Of a DNA stretch of 64,000 bases, positions 18,467-28,659 are shown one piece after another; the first letter of the stretch is position 1, and every line of letters begins with the position of its first letter. The position numbers were made by a program, and so were the translations under genes. The DNA lies in contig JAJZMB010000124.1 of assembly GCA_021803205.1 (NCBI GenBank), positions 1 to 64,000 on the forward strand, in the 5' to 3' direction. This stretch comes from Bacillota bacterium. GTDB lineage: Bacteria > Bacillota > Sulfobacillia > RBS10-35 > JAJYVN01. The notes under the pieces are model-generated. The model did no database searches. It worked only from the letters and a program-made list of their open reading frames with translations, and was not told the DNA's origin.

Positions 18467-18838
18467 TCACAGGGCGGACCAGACCAGTGCGCAGGTCCAG
18501 ACCACTGCCCAGCCCACCATGAGGGCGGCCACACGCCACATTTCCCGGCGTCGCCGAAACAGGGCGAGACCAACAGAGGCGAGCCCGCTGATCCCCACCA
18601 CGCCGAAGAACCCACCGGGCGGCGCGGGAAGCCCTCCCCAGATGAACAGCCCCACGGCCAGATAGGCCTGGAAGAGGGCCCAGGGGAGGAGGGCGCCCCA
18701 GAACGGCGAGGTCACGCGCAGCAGATAGAGGATCGCCTGTGCCAGCGCGCGGCAGATGGCGTAGACCACCAGCACCGAGAGGACAAGCAGGGCCAACTGC
18801 ACCTCCGGGCCCAGAGTGTGCACCTCCCACTGTGCCAT
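18467..18838 (-). CDS. small integral membrane protein, unknown
   Basis: A 123-residue very hydrophobic protein, not recognised. Predicted membrane segments by eye are VQLALLVLSVLVVYAICRAL, ALLPWALFQAYLAVGLFIW, GVVGISGLASVGLALF and WRVAALMVGWAVVWTCALVW, giving about four helices with a basic FRRRRE loop. ATG 18838 has GGAGA upstream. It is 82 bp downstream of a secreted protein on the same strand, with which it could be cotranscribed. Confidence 0.65.
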   Translation of the reverse strand: MAQWEVHTLGPEVQLALLVLSVLVVYAICRALAQAILYLLRVTSPFWGALLPWALFQAYLAVGLFIWGGLPAPPGGFFGVVGISGLASVGLALFRRRREMWRVAALMVGWAVVWTCALVWSAL

Positions 18839-18920
18839 GCGTACCTATCTCCGGTTCTCGCCGACCTGAGCGCGGTCAGACGGTTCCCTGCCCACCGGCC
18901 ACGCAGCCGGTGTGCGGAAG

Positions 18921-19481
18921 CTACCCCCACAACCAGAGCAGGGACTGCAGCCAAATCACGGGACCGCGGAGCAGGTCCGCAAGTCCGGCGTGCCCGGAGA
19001 CCAGCAGGTCCCGTCCGACCGGGTCGCCCTGTATCGCGTACGGTTGGCCCTGGCCGGGTGTGCCGGGCTGGATGGCCAGCACGTACGTCCCCCCTGGTCC
19101 GGCAATGTACGGATAGAGGATGAAGCGCTGTAGGCGGATCCCGCCGAGCCAGAGGGTCTGGGCCCGGGGGAGCGATGGCAGCGAGAACTCGCTACCGCTT
19201 GGCGTCTCGACCGTCACTTCCACCGGGGGGGCTCCGGCCAGTACGAGGGCGCCAATCGTCTCGCGGACGCCCGCCGCCAGCGGCAGGGTGTAGTAGTGGA
19301 TCTCCTCCGCGGCGGAGATCCGGGCAAAGACCGTGAAGGGGACACCGCCCCCCGGTAGCGCGGCGGGGTGAACCTGGAGCGACTGCCAGACGAACCGCGG
19401 CGAGGCCGCGAGGACCGGCGTCGTCTGGGCCGCAAGCAGGCCGGCAGCGAAAAAAGCGGCAACGCACCACCTGTACCGCAT
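18921..19481 (-). CDS. secreted, C-terminally anchored protein, unknown
   Basis: 186 residues. A signal peptide (MRYRWCVAAFFAAGLLAAQTTPVLA) precedes a beta-rich extracellular domain of about 130 residues (SPRFVWQSLQVHPAALPGGG, TLPLAAGVRETIGALVLAG, VEVTVETPSG). The last 15-20 residues (LLRGPVIWLQSLLWLWG) are hydrophobic and may anchor the protein. No family recognised. ATG 19481 is chosen because it begins the signal peptide; TACACT lies six bases upstream, so a leaderless transcript is possible. The neighbour downstream is a four-helix membrane protein; the two may form a pair at the envelope. Confidence 0.65.
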   Translation of the reverse strand: MRYRWCVAAFFAAGLLAAQTTPVLAASPRFVWQSLQVHPAALPGGGVPFTVFARISAAEEIHYYTLPLAAGVRETIGALVLAGAPPVEVTVETPSGSEFSLPSLPRAQTLWLGGIRLQRFILYPYIAGPGGTYVLAIQPGTPGQGQPYAIQGDPVGRDLLVSGHAGLADLLRGPVIWLQSLLWLWG

Positions 19482-19628
19482 GGGCCCAGTGTATCCGAGC
19501 AGGGGCGCTCGCCGCCAGACGGCACGATCCGACGGCGAATGCCGTCCGTGCGGGACGGGCGGCAACAAAGAGCCGCGACATCTTGTCGCGGCTGCGCGCC
19601 GTGCAGCGGTGGACGCCTCAGCTCGGGA

Positions 19629-20117
19629 TTACTGGACCTCGATGTCCACACGGCGTCCGGAGCGTGTTTCATCTATTTTCTTGGGGGCCCGCAGTTCCAG
19701 CAGGCCATGGTGGAAACGTGCCTTGGCCTTCGCGGCGTCCACCGCTGCGGGCAGCGCCACCGTCCGCATGAAGGTGCCGTATTGGCGCTCACTGTGGTAG
19801 TAACCCTGTTCGTCGGCCTCCGCGTCAGTCCTGCGCTCACCCCGAATGGTGATCGTATCCTCGGCGACTCGGACATCCACGTCCTGCGGATCGACGCCGG
19901 CGATCTCCGCGCGGACGACGACCTCGTCGCCGCGCTCGAAGACCTCCACGATCGGGATGTCGCGCCCTCCGATGCTCCCGACGAAGCGCCACGGCTCATC
20001 CAGGATGCGGTCGATGAGACGCCCGGGGCGCGCCACCTCGTGAAACGGACTCCAGGGGATCAGGCCCACTACACCCACCTCCGGCGGCAAGCCTACCCCA
20101 CGGAGACGGTCAATCAT
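19629..20117 (-). CDS. Hsp20/alpha-crystallin small heat-shock protein
   Basis: A small heat-shock protein that holds unfolding proteins in oligomeric assemblies. The alpha-crystallin domain is clear: IPIVEVFERGDEVVVRAEIAG, DVDVRVAEDTITIRGERR, YGTFMRTVALPAAVD and the ending ARFHHGLLELRAPK with the usual G-L-L motif. The N-terminal arm WSPFHEVARPGRLIDRILDEPW is also typical. ATG 20117 gives 162 residues; ATG 20156 gives 175. Neither has a well-placed ribosome site (GGAGG lies 16 nt before 20117), so the start is uncertain. No CIRCE-type operator was seen. Confidence 0.88.
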   Translation of the reverse strand: MIDRLRGVGLPPEVGVVGLIPWSPFHEVARPGRLIDRILDEPWRFVGSIGGRDIPIVEVFERGDEVVVRAEIAGVDPQDVDVRVAEDTITIRGERRTDAEADEQGYYHSERQYGTFMRTVALPAAVDAAKAKARFHHGLLELRAPKKIDETRSGRRVDIEVQ

Positions 20118-20452
20118 ACGTCGCGGACAACAACCTCCGGCCTCATCGTTGCTCATGGCGCTTGCGGGATGCGAAATCACAAGCTGCTGGACGCGCCGGC
20201 GCCGCCGGCTGGGACATCCGGTTCTTGGCGCCGGTCGCTCGCCTGCTCTGGTGGGGGAAGACGGCAGGAAACGACGGAAGCGGGACCCGATCGTCCGCCC
20301 CGCCTCCGTCGCTCCCCCTGATTCGGGAGATCGTTGTCAGATCTCAGCCCCACGCCCGGTACCAGTTACCGAACATGCGCCGCCATGACACTCCGCATGC
20401 GGCACCGTCGGATCGGGGGCTGCTCAGCCGCTCTGACCGATGTGCATCTCGG

Positions 20453-21865
20453 CTATCCCTTGCAGGCCCCACACCCGGCAATCTGGGCGTACTTCGGCTG
20501 CACCTGCTGCAAGCCGGAGAGGACGCTCTCCTTTCCCACGTACACCGGCTCCATGAGCTGCGTCCAGGCGGTATCCAACTCGGCGCTGTTGTTAAAGGAA
20601 CCGCCCGGGTTGTAGATCAGCTTGCGCTTCAGACCGTCCCAAACGACCGCCGTCAACGCACCCTTCGGCATGTCGAAGCCCGGAAGTGAGCGGGCGTGGG
20701 CGCTCCACGTCTCGAACGAGCTCTTGGTGGGTCCGAGGAAGCCATACACCGCCGGCGATTTGTCGCCGGGCAGCGTAGCCAGGAAGGCCACGAACTCCGC
20801 GGCGGTCTTCGGGTGCGCCGTCTTGGCGCTCACCATCCAGGCGTTCTCGTTGACCCAGCCCGTGTCCCTATTGCCGGGCCCGTACGGCATCGGTGCCATG
20901 CCCCACTGGAACGGCAGCTTGTCAGCCGTGGCGTTGCGCACCATGGCGTTGGCGGCCAGTTGGTCCATAGCCACCTTCCCGCTGGTGATGGGGGCACCAA
21001 GCGTGGAAAGGGCGGCGATGTCCTGCGTGGGCGGATTGATATGATACCGGTTGATCAGATCCACATACCATTGAATCGCGGCCACGACGCGCGGATTCGT
21101 CATGTCCAGTTGCGTGATCTGCCGTGTCTGATATGCCGTGGACTGGGACGGACCGCCGGTGGGGTTAAAGAAGTCGCCGCCCCAGAGCCAGGGCAGGCTG
21201 CGGGCCGGACCCATCACCACACCCCAGACGGTCGTCGCCGCGTTGCTCCGCCCGTGCGTCAGCGCCATCGCGTCCGACTGCAGCTGCGACGTGGTCCAGG
21301 AAGTGTCCGACCAACTGCTCGGCGGCAGGGGAACCTTGTACTTCTGGAACAATGTGGCGTTGTAGGCGATGATCAACTCGTTGGCGAGCCACGGTACCGC
21401 GAACACGTTGCCGTTGACGGTATAGTGCGCCATCACCGAGGGCAGCACCGCAGACAGGTCGATATTCGCCGCTTTCAATTCCGGAGACAGGTTGAGCAAT
21501 GCGTTCTGCGCATACATTTGCGAGAAGTTGGTCGAATTCCAGTCCGTGAACACGTCCGGCGGCGTGCCCGCGGCCTCCAGGGCGAGCAACTTCTGGTTGT
21601 TGTGCGGACTGTTGATGACCTGGATCTGCACCCCGGGGTGCGACTGCTCGAACATGGGGGCCGCGATCTTGGTGGCCCACGGATCGAGCAGGGGATCGGT
21701 CGGCACGAGCCAGACGAGCGTTTTGCTGGGCGGCTTCGCCCCCGCAGAATTCTGCGCGCCAGCGCCTTTGCCCGGGCCACCGCTGCCGCACGCACTCAGC
21801 GCCAACGCCGCGGAAAGCACCCAGCCCACCAGGGAAACCATCCTGCCGCGGTGCCCCAATGCCAT
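20453..21865 (-). CDS. sugar ABC transporter substrate-binding lipoprotein
   Basis: A 470-residue family-1 extracellular solute-binding protein. The signal peptide ends in the lipobox LALSAC (Cys26), so it is anchored outside the membrane. It shows the expected KTLVWLVPTDPLLDPWATKIAAPMFE start, the HPGVQIQVINSPHNNQKLLALEAAGTPPDVFTDW strand-helix region, and VPWLANELIIAYNATLFQKY, WVNENAWMVSAKTAHPKTAAEFVAFL typical of sugar binders. GGAGGG precedes ATG 21865. It is the last gene of a permease-permease-binding protein cluster on the minus strand, separated from the permeases by 215 bp that hold a GAAC-N4-GTTC palindrome. Substrate unknown; oligosaccharide or glycoside likely. Confidence 0.9.
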   Translation of the reverse strand: MALGHRGRMVSLVGWVLSAALALSACGSGGPGKGAGAQNSAGAKPPSKTLVWLVPTDPLLDPWATKIAAPMFEQSHPGVQIQVINSPHNNQKLLALEAAGTPPDVFTDWNSTNFSQMYAQNALLNLSPELKAANIDLSAVLPSVMAHYTVNGNVFAVPWLANELIIAYNATLFQKYKVPLPPSSWSDTSWTTSQLQSDAMALTHGRSNAATTVWGVVMGPARSLPWLWGGDFFNPTGGPSQSTAYQTRQITQLDMTNPRVVAAIQWYVDLINRYHINPPTQDIAALSTLGAPITSGKVAMDQLAANAMVRNATADKLPFQWGMAPMPYGPGNRDTGWVNENAWMVSAKTAHPKTAAEFVAFLATLPGDKSPAVYGFLGPTKSSFETWSAHARSLPGFDMPKGALTAVVWDGLKRKLIYNPGGSFNNSAELDTAWTQLMEPVYVGKESVLSGLQQVQPKYAQIAGCGACKG

Positions 21866-22022
21866 GTCCCGGCGCCCTCCCTCTCACGTCACGTCGAGCA
21901 CCGACGCGAAGCGACCCCCCATCACCTTTCTCCCCCGGCCGGCGGGCACTCGCGCGCCGACCGCCCCGACCCCTGCGGGAGCGCCGTGTCCCGGCCGTGC
22001 GCAACAGTTCCCTACAAGCGGA

Positions 22023-22034
22023 GAACTATCGTTC
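22023..22034. promoter_or_regulatory. GAAC-N4-GTTC palindrome, possible operator
   Basis: GAACTATCGTTC is a perfect match to the symmetrical part of the Bacillus-type LexA box and to the sites at the imuB and dnaE2 promoters, followed by TTTGAAC. It lies about 160 bp upstream of the binding-protein gene at 20453-21865. No matching promoter hexamers surround it, so it could be a sugar-regulator operator, a hairpin, or chance. Confidence 0.35.
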
Positions 22035-22080
22035 TTTGAACAGCCACCCCCTTTAGTGCGATCCACATCGTCGGGGCTAC

Positions 22081-22968
22081 TCATTTCTGCGTCACGACGA
22101 TCCCCGATAGCACATAGCGCTGCCCGATGAAGAACAGCAACACGGGAGGCAGCATGGCCACGAGCGACACGGCCAGGAGCTGGTTCCAGGGCGTGGCGCC
22201 GTAACGGGCCTGGAACAGGCTCAGGGCGAGGCTGACCGTATACTTGGAACCGCTGTTGATATAGATGAGCGGTCCGAGAAAGTCGCTCCAGGCGAACTGG
22301 AAGTGGAAGATGGCCGCGGTGGCCAGCACCGGCTTGGAAAGTGGGAGCAGAATCCGCCAATAGAGGCCGAAGTAGCTGCAGCCATCGATGCGCGCGGCCT
22401 CGAATACATCGTTGGGTATCGTCAGGAAGAACTGGCGGAAGAGGAAGATGAAGAAGGCGCCCCCGCCGAACCATGCCGGCACCCACAGGGGCAGAAAGGT
22501 GTTGATCCAGTGCAGGTGCTTGAAGAGGACGTACTGTGGAATCATGGTTACCGTATACGGGAGCATCAGTGCGGAGAGCATTACTATGAATAGAACGTTG
22601 CTGTCCGGAGAGCGGAGGCGGGCGAATGCATATCCGGCCATCGACGCGGAGAAGACGCCGCCGACGCTGCTCATGGCACCGATGAAGAAGCTGTTCCAGA
22701 AATAACGGGCGAAGGGCATGAACGTGAACCCGCGGCGATAGGCGGAAAAGTCCCAGGGTGAGGGCAGGATCGTCGGCGGAAACGACAGCACCTGGGTCAT
22801 GTGCTCGAAGCTCGCCGACAGCATCCATATAATGGGAGATACAATCACCAACGCCCCTGCGCAGAGGACCAGCAACGCAAGAGCCCTCAGTACCGCCTGC
22901 CGGCGGCGGCGGTCGGCGAACTGCCAGCGTGCGGATGGACGAGCGTTTGCGCTGAATGCGTGGCCCAC
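22081..22968 (-). CDS. sugar ABC transporter permease (MalG/UgpE type)
   Basis: A 295-residue inner-membrane permease with six predicted helices. The conserved cytoplasmic EAA loop that docks the ATPase reads EAARIDGCSYFGLYWRILLP (about residues 195-214), with the G at the canonical place. The C-terminal QRYVLSGIVVTQK resembles the GxxxGAVKG ending of MalG-type permeases. ATG 22968 follows in-frame directly. It is 54 bp downstream of the partner permease and before the binding protein. No MalK-like ATPase is encoded here, as is common where one MsmX-type ATPase serves several importers. Confidence 0.92.
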   Translation of the reverse strand: MGHAFSANARPSARWQFADRRRRQAVLRALALLVLCAGALVIVSPIIWMLSASFEHMTQVLSFPPTILPSPWDFSAYRRGFTFMPFARYFWNSFFIGAMSSVGGVFSASMAGYAFARLRSPDSNVLFIVMLSALMLPYTVTMIPQYVLFKHLHWINTFLPLWVPAWFGGGAFFIFLFRQFFLTIPNDVFEAARIDGCSYFGLYWRILLPLSKPVLATAAIFHFQFAWSDFLGPLIYINSGSKYTVSLALSLFQARYGATPWNQLLAVSLVAMLPPVLLFFIGQRYVLSGIVVTQK

Positions 22969-23022
22969 CTGGCGCCCTCCTCGAGACTTCCCCTGGTCGC
23001 CTGAGCGCGGCCGTGTTGCTGC

Positions 23023-23955
23023 TCAGTGATCATAGTGGACCCATAATGCAGAACTCCGGAACAGCACGAGCGTGCAGCCCAGAATGATGATGAAGAGAAT
23101 CCAAGCCTGTGCGGAAGCAAGACCCATCTTGAAATAATTGAAGGCATTCTCATACAGGTAGAGGTTATAAAAATACGAGGCATAGTCGGGCCCGCCCTGG
23201 GTGAGGACATAGACCTGCGTGAATATCTGGAACGAACCGATCAGGCCCAGGATGATCGTGAAGAAGATCACGGGCGTCAACATGGGAAGGGTGATGCGCC
23301 AGAGGAGGTGCCGCGGCGAGGCGCCATCGATTTGCGCCGCTTCGTAGTACTCCTGTGGAATGCCCTGCATCGCGGCGAGGTAGATGACCATGCTTCCGCC
23401 AAAACCCCAGAGGGACATGAGGGCAATCGCGGGGATCACCCATGTCGGGGAGGCGAGCCAGGCCGGGCCGTGTATGTGGAAGGCACGTTGCAGGACATAG
23501 TCGATCAGCCCGAACTGCGGGTTGAGCAGCCAGGTCCACAGCAGCGCGCCGGCGACGGGCGGGATCAGGGTCGGCAGGTAGTAGACCGTGCGCAGTACGC
23601 GCAGGCCACGCACGCGCAGATTCAGCAGGGCGGCGACCAGCAACCCGAGCAGGAGAGTGCAGGGAAGCGCGAGCAGGGTGTAATAGAGGGTGACCTCCAA
23701 CGACTTCCAGAACAGTTGGCTTGTGAGCAAATGCCGGTAGTTGGCCAGGCCGATCCAGTGGGGTGGCTGCAGGATGTTGTATTGGGTGAAGCTGAAGTAC
23801 AGCGAGGCGAGCACCGGATAGACGACGAAGGATAGAAAGCCGATCATCCATGGCAACAGGAACAGGTGGAAATACAGCGCTTCCCGGGTGCGCAGCCGGC
23901 CAGTGCGGGATGCGGCCGGGCGGGTCGGTGCTGTCCGAACCACTTGTGCCGCCAT
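23023..23955 (-). CDS. sugar ABC transporter permease (MalF/UgpA type)
   Basis: A 310-residue permease with an N-terminal cytoplasmic basic stretch and six helices (LFLLPWMIGFLSFVVYPVLASLYFSF first). The EAA loop is EYYEAAQIDGASPRHLLWRITLP (about 210-232). QIFTQVYVLTQGGPDYAS is the conserved segment after the EAA loop in MalF/UgpA partners. First gene of the importer cluster on the minus strand. Ribosome site is weak (GGGGG about 12 nt upstream of ATG 23955). Confidence 0.92.
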   Translation of the reverse strand: MAAQVVRTAPTRPAASRTGRLRTREALYFHLFLLPWMIGFLSFVVYPVLASLYFSFTQYNILQPPHWIGLANYRHLLTSQLFWKSLEVTLYYTLLALPCTLLLGLLVAALLNLRVRGLRVLRTVYYLPTLIPPVAGALLWTWLLNPQFGLIDYVLQRAFHIHGPAWLASPTWVIPAIALMSLWGFGGSMVIYLAAMQGIPQEYYEAAQIDGASPRHLLWRITLPMLTPVIFFTIILGLIGSFQIFTQVYVLTQGGPDYASYFYNLYLYENAFNYFKMGLASAQAWILFIIILGCTLVLFRSSALWVHYDH

Positions 23956-24668
23956 CGACGTGCATAACCCCCAGATGCGACAGGGGATTCACCAAAAGCA
24001 GGCCAAGCACCCCCTTGAGGGCGGACCCGCTCTCCCCATGCGTGCCATCATCACCGCTCGCAGGGGTGACTGTTCGTTGCTCTGTTGTGGATTCCTCCAG
24101 GGCGGGTCCTTTTCGCAGGGGTGTCACACCGGGTGGCTGTGCGCAGGGATGGGTAACCCTGATGGCTCCCGCTGCCGTACCCGGTGGCCCCCGCGGCCCC
24201 CAAACGGCGGACTGCGCGGAGCAAGCCGGAGGGAGCGCGGCGGCGTTTGCGTACAGCGCCGAGCGGCAATTGCCGGCAGCCGGCGTCCTCCGGTGCGCAC
24301 CGGGCCGGCTGCCGCGTTGCGGGGAGGGCCGGCAACGCCAAACTTGGGCGTCTGCCGCTTGTAACTGTTCGGTGCCGTGCATGTGGTACCACCAGACGTT
24401 GGGCCTGGACGCCGCCAGGCGGCCGGAAGCCCGCCATCTGTGGGGTCCGGGACGCACTTCACCGAATGCTTACCAAATCGCACCCAGGTGCGGGGTTCAC
24501 CGAATACGTACTGCCGCTTGACCAGGCGGGGTTTGGCGCTCACGCGGCGAGGTGCGGGGGATCGGTTCTTTAGAGCGGTTCCTGCGGGTTGGAGTCTGGC
24601 CGATCGGCAGCAGAGCCTCACGGCGAAAAAGGTTCCCGGTCGCGCTACGGCGGCGCGCGACTTCGTGT
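23956..24668. other. long divergent intergenic region, no gene confirmed
   Basis: 713 bp between the ABC importer (minus) and the PBP gene (plus), so at least two promoters are expected. The PBP frame is open back to GTG 24552 but those codons look like GC-driven noise. I looked for riboswitch cores and T-box signatures and saw none I could support. Confidence 0.4.
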
Positions 24669-26945
24669 ATGCTCGGGCTCGGGCAGGCCCGCCGGCGACC
24701 CGCGGGCGCGCGCCGGCTGCCGCGGAGAGGACGTGTCGTCTCGACCACCACACCACGGGCGTCCCGGGGCCGCGCAGATGGTCGACCCGTCCATCCCCTG
24801 GCCCGAACGGGCAAGGCGGACGGATTCGGCCGTCGCCTGGCAGCGGCCGCCATATGGTGCACGCTCTTCCTGGGCGTGCTGGCGGGGCGCCTGGTGATTG
24901 TTCAGATACTGCACCACAGGGTCCTGAGTGCCGATGCCCTGCAAGAGCACCTCCGCGCCGTCCCCCTGCCGGCGGTGCGGGGCGAGATCACCGATCGCAA
25001 CGGCCAGGTCTTGGCCATAAGCCTCCCGGCAGGCACGGTCACGGTCGATCCCAAACTGACGGCGCACCCTGCCGCCGAAGCTGCGGCGCTCGCCCCGCTC
25101 CTCGGCCAGGCGCCAGCCCGGGTTTTGCAGATCCTGACGGCACCGGGGCAATATGCCGTGCTCGCCACCCAGATCTCCGGCGGCCAGGGATCCGCCGTCG
25201 CCGCACTGCATCTGCCAGGAATCTACGTCCATACCAGCATGCTGCGCCGGTATCCGAATGGATTCTTCATGGGCCATATCCTGGGCTTCGTCAACGCCGC
25301 GGGCGGTGCCGCCGGCGTGGAGGAAAGCTATCAACAGGCCCTGGCCGGCAAGAACGGCTATATCCTGGCCCAGACCGACCCATACGGTCACATCATACCC
25401 GGTACCGTGGTGCGCACCGTCCCGGCGCAGCAGGGTCTGACCCTGCAGCTCACCATCGATGCGCCGCTGCAGGCGGACCTGCAGCGGCAGTTGGAAATGG
25501 CGGTCGCCACCACCCGGGCCAGCAGGGCGTTCGGCATCATCCTCCAGCCGTCGACCGGTGCCATCCTGGCGGCTTCGTCCTGGCCGACATACGACCCCAA
25601 CGCTTATGGCAGCGTTCCGGCCAGTGTCTGGGGAAATACCGTCCAGGGGGTCGACCTGCCCCCGGGGTCAGTGTTCAAGCCGATCACCGCCAGTGCGGCC
25701 ATCCAAGCCGGCATCGTGAGCCCGAACACCCCGTTCTTCGATCCCGGGGTACTCGATGTCGGCGGTGTGGCCCTCCACAACTTCATGCCCCTCGAACGCC
25801 ACACCACGTTTGCTCGCGCCTTTGACGAATCGGCCAACGTCGTCTTCGGCGGCGTCGGCATCCGGTTGGGAGCCAGTCGCTTCTACCAGTACTTCCGTGC
25901 CTTCGGCCTCCTCGGCCTCCCGGGCTCCGACCTCCCCGGCGAACAGCCGAACATCTTCGTGCCGCAAGCACAGGCCAACGCGCTGGCCGTCGCGGAAGAG
26001 GCGTTCGGGGAGACCCTCTCAGTCACCCCGCTTTCATTGATCACGGCCCTCAACGTGGTCGCGGACGGCGGGCTGCTGGTGCGACCGCACATCGGGCGGG
26101 CCCTGCTGAGCAGCAGCGGTCGGGTGGTGAAGCGGATCCGCCCCGTCATCGTCCGCCGGGTGCTCTCCCCCGCGGTCGCGGCCACCGTGCGCCAGATGAT
26201 GGTGGGGGTTGTCAACGACGGGACGGGAGAGCGCGGGTTCCTGCCCTGCTATGACGCCGGCGGCAAGACGGGTACATCCAACATTTACAGCGCGACCGGA
26301 GTCACCAACAACTTCATCGCCTCCTTCGTGGGGATGGCGCCCGCCAGCCAACCCGCCGCCATCGCCCTGGTCATGCTCTATCACCCCCACGGTAACTTCA
26401 ACGAGGGCGGAGAGGTCGCGGCCCCCGCGGTGCAGGCTGTTCTGGGCGACGCGATGCACGTGCTCGGCGTGCCACCACACTGCACCGCAACCAACACCCT
26501 GCCGCCGAAGCCGGGCGCACCGGGGACGACGGCGCAGGTGCTCGATATGGTCGCGATGCCTGCGATCACCAATCTGCCTGTGGCTGCCGCAGTCGCCAAG
26601 GTCCGGGCCGAGAACATCTACCTGCAGGTGAACGGCACCGGGGCGCGGATCCTGCACCAGGATCCCCCGCCGGGCGCCATGGTACAGCAATGGACGACGA
26701 TCGAGGGCTACACCAGCCCGAACGCGCCCGTCCCGGCGGTCTTCATCAAAGTGCCGAACGTGGCGGGACAGACGATTGCCCAGGCGGCCGCAACGCTGGC
26801 GCATGCCGGCTTCTCCATGGAGGTGAGCGGTGTCGGCACCGCAGCCATCCAGGACCCGCCTGCCGGCCGGCGCGCCGATCCCGGGAGCGCGGTGCATGTG
26901 CAGTTTCGACGCGTCCCGGCACAGGGCGGCGGAACGACCGGTTGA
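24669..26945 (+). CDS. class B penicillin-binding protein with PASTA repeats
   Basis: A 758-residue peptidoglycan transpeptidase of the SpoVD/PBP2B/PBP2X type. One membrane anchor (AAAAIWCTLFLGVLAGRLVIV, about 60-80) is followed by a dimerisation domain (RGEITDRNGQVLA). The transpeptidase has SVFK with the nucleophile Ser near 334 (PPGSVFKP), SAN near 387 (FDESANVVF) and KTGT near 531 (GGKTGTSN). Two C-terminal PASTA domains span about 630-690 and 690-750 (VAMPAITNLPVAAAVAKV, IKVPNVAGQTIAQAAATL). All three catalytic motifs are intact, with Val replacing the common Thr in STFK. Start uncertain: ATG 24669 has no clear ribosome site; GTG 24552 is the far limit. It stands alone, not in a division cluster, so a sporulation role like SpoVD is possible. 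Confidence 0.9.
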   Translation: MLGLGQARRRPAGARRLPRRGRVVSTTTPRASRGRADGRPVHPLARTGKADGFGRRLAAAAIWCTLFLGVLAGRLVIVQILHHRVLSADALQEHLRAVPLPAVRGEITDRNGQVLAISLPAGTVTVDPKLTAHPAAEAAALAPLLGQAPARVLQILTAPGQYAVLATQISGGQGSAVAALHLPGIYVHTSMLRRYPNGFFMGHILGFVNAAGGAAGVEESYQQALAGKNGYILAQTDPYGHIIPGTVVRTVPAQQGLTLQLTIDAPLQADLQRQLEMAVATTRASRAFGIILQPSTGAILAASSWPTYDPNAYGSVPASVWGNTVQGVDLPPGSVFKPITASAAIQAGIVSPNTPFFDPGVLDVGGVALHNFMPLERHTTFARAFDESANVVFGGVGIRLGASRFYQYFRAFGLLGLPGSDLPGEQPNIFVPQAQANALAVAEEAFGETLSVTPLSLITALNVVADGGLLVRPHIGRALLSSSGRVVKRIRPVIVRRVLSPAVAATVRQMMVGVVNDGTGERGFLPCYDAGGKTGTSNIYSATGVTNNFIASFVGMAPASQPAAIALVMLYHPHGNFNEGGEVAAPAVQAVLGDAMHVLGVPPHCTATNTLPPKPGAPGTTAQVLDMVAMPAITNLPVAAAVAKVRAENIYLQVNGTGARILHQDPPPGAMVQQWTTIEGYTSPNAPVPAVFIKVPNVAGQTIAQAAATLAHAGFSMEVSGVGTAAIQDPPAGRRADPGSAVHVQFRRVPAQGGGTTG

Positions 26946-27094
26946 ACGCAGGGGTGCCGGCGGCCGTCGGCGTGGACCAGCGGGGCGAACCCGCCCCCGC
27001 GGGTGCGGCCCGCTGGCCCAGCCAACTGGTCGCCGAGACCGGCTGGCCGGGAGACACTCCACGAGGCCGTCATCACGGCAGCGCTGCCCGTGCC

Positions 27095-28234
<1,140 letters not shown>

Positions 28235-28659
28235 GTGGGCGCCTCCCGCACAAGCCGCTACCGGGCCCCCCGCCGGTCGACCTCCAGCCTCCGTTGGTCC
28301 TTGCGACCGGGGGCGTGCCCCGGGGCCGCGCTCGCGGGGCGTATGGTCCGGGTACTCTGATCTATGCACCTGGGACGGGCGGTGATTCTGGTCGACGCCC
28401 CGGCGATGGTTCACGACAGACTATCCAGCGGGAAATTCCGGGGGAGCCGACGCGCCGGCGGGCGGAGAGGGGCAGATCGGGCGCGCCGGTCCGATGGTCG
28501 CCTGCTCCGCGGTTGGCCGGCGTCGAAGGCTAATACTATTGTCAGGTTCCCGGCCCACGCGCACGCTGCGGCTGGTCAGCAGGTATGCCGGGCGTGGCGG
28601 CACGGCACACAGGGACCGGTTCGCGCCGGCCAGATCGTAGATCCGAGGGGGTACGTGTT
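28235..28659. other. divergent intergenic region, no gene seen
   Basis: 425 bp between yhbH (minus) and the glucose-dehydrogenase-like gene (plus). The only AT-rich patch is around 28530-28545 (AATACTATTGTC), a plausible -10 area on either strand but without a matching -35. Confidence 0.4.

Noticed and set aside
23956-24668. Possible riboswitch or T-box leader before the PBP or the ABC importer
   Set aside because: No conserved core (T-box GGTGG-type bulge, TPP, FMN, SAM or cobalamin motifs) could be found by eye.
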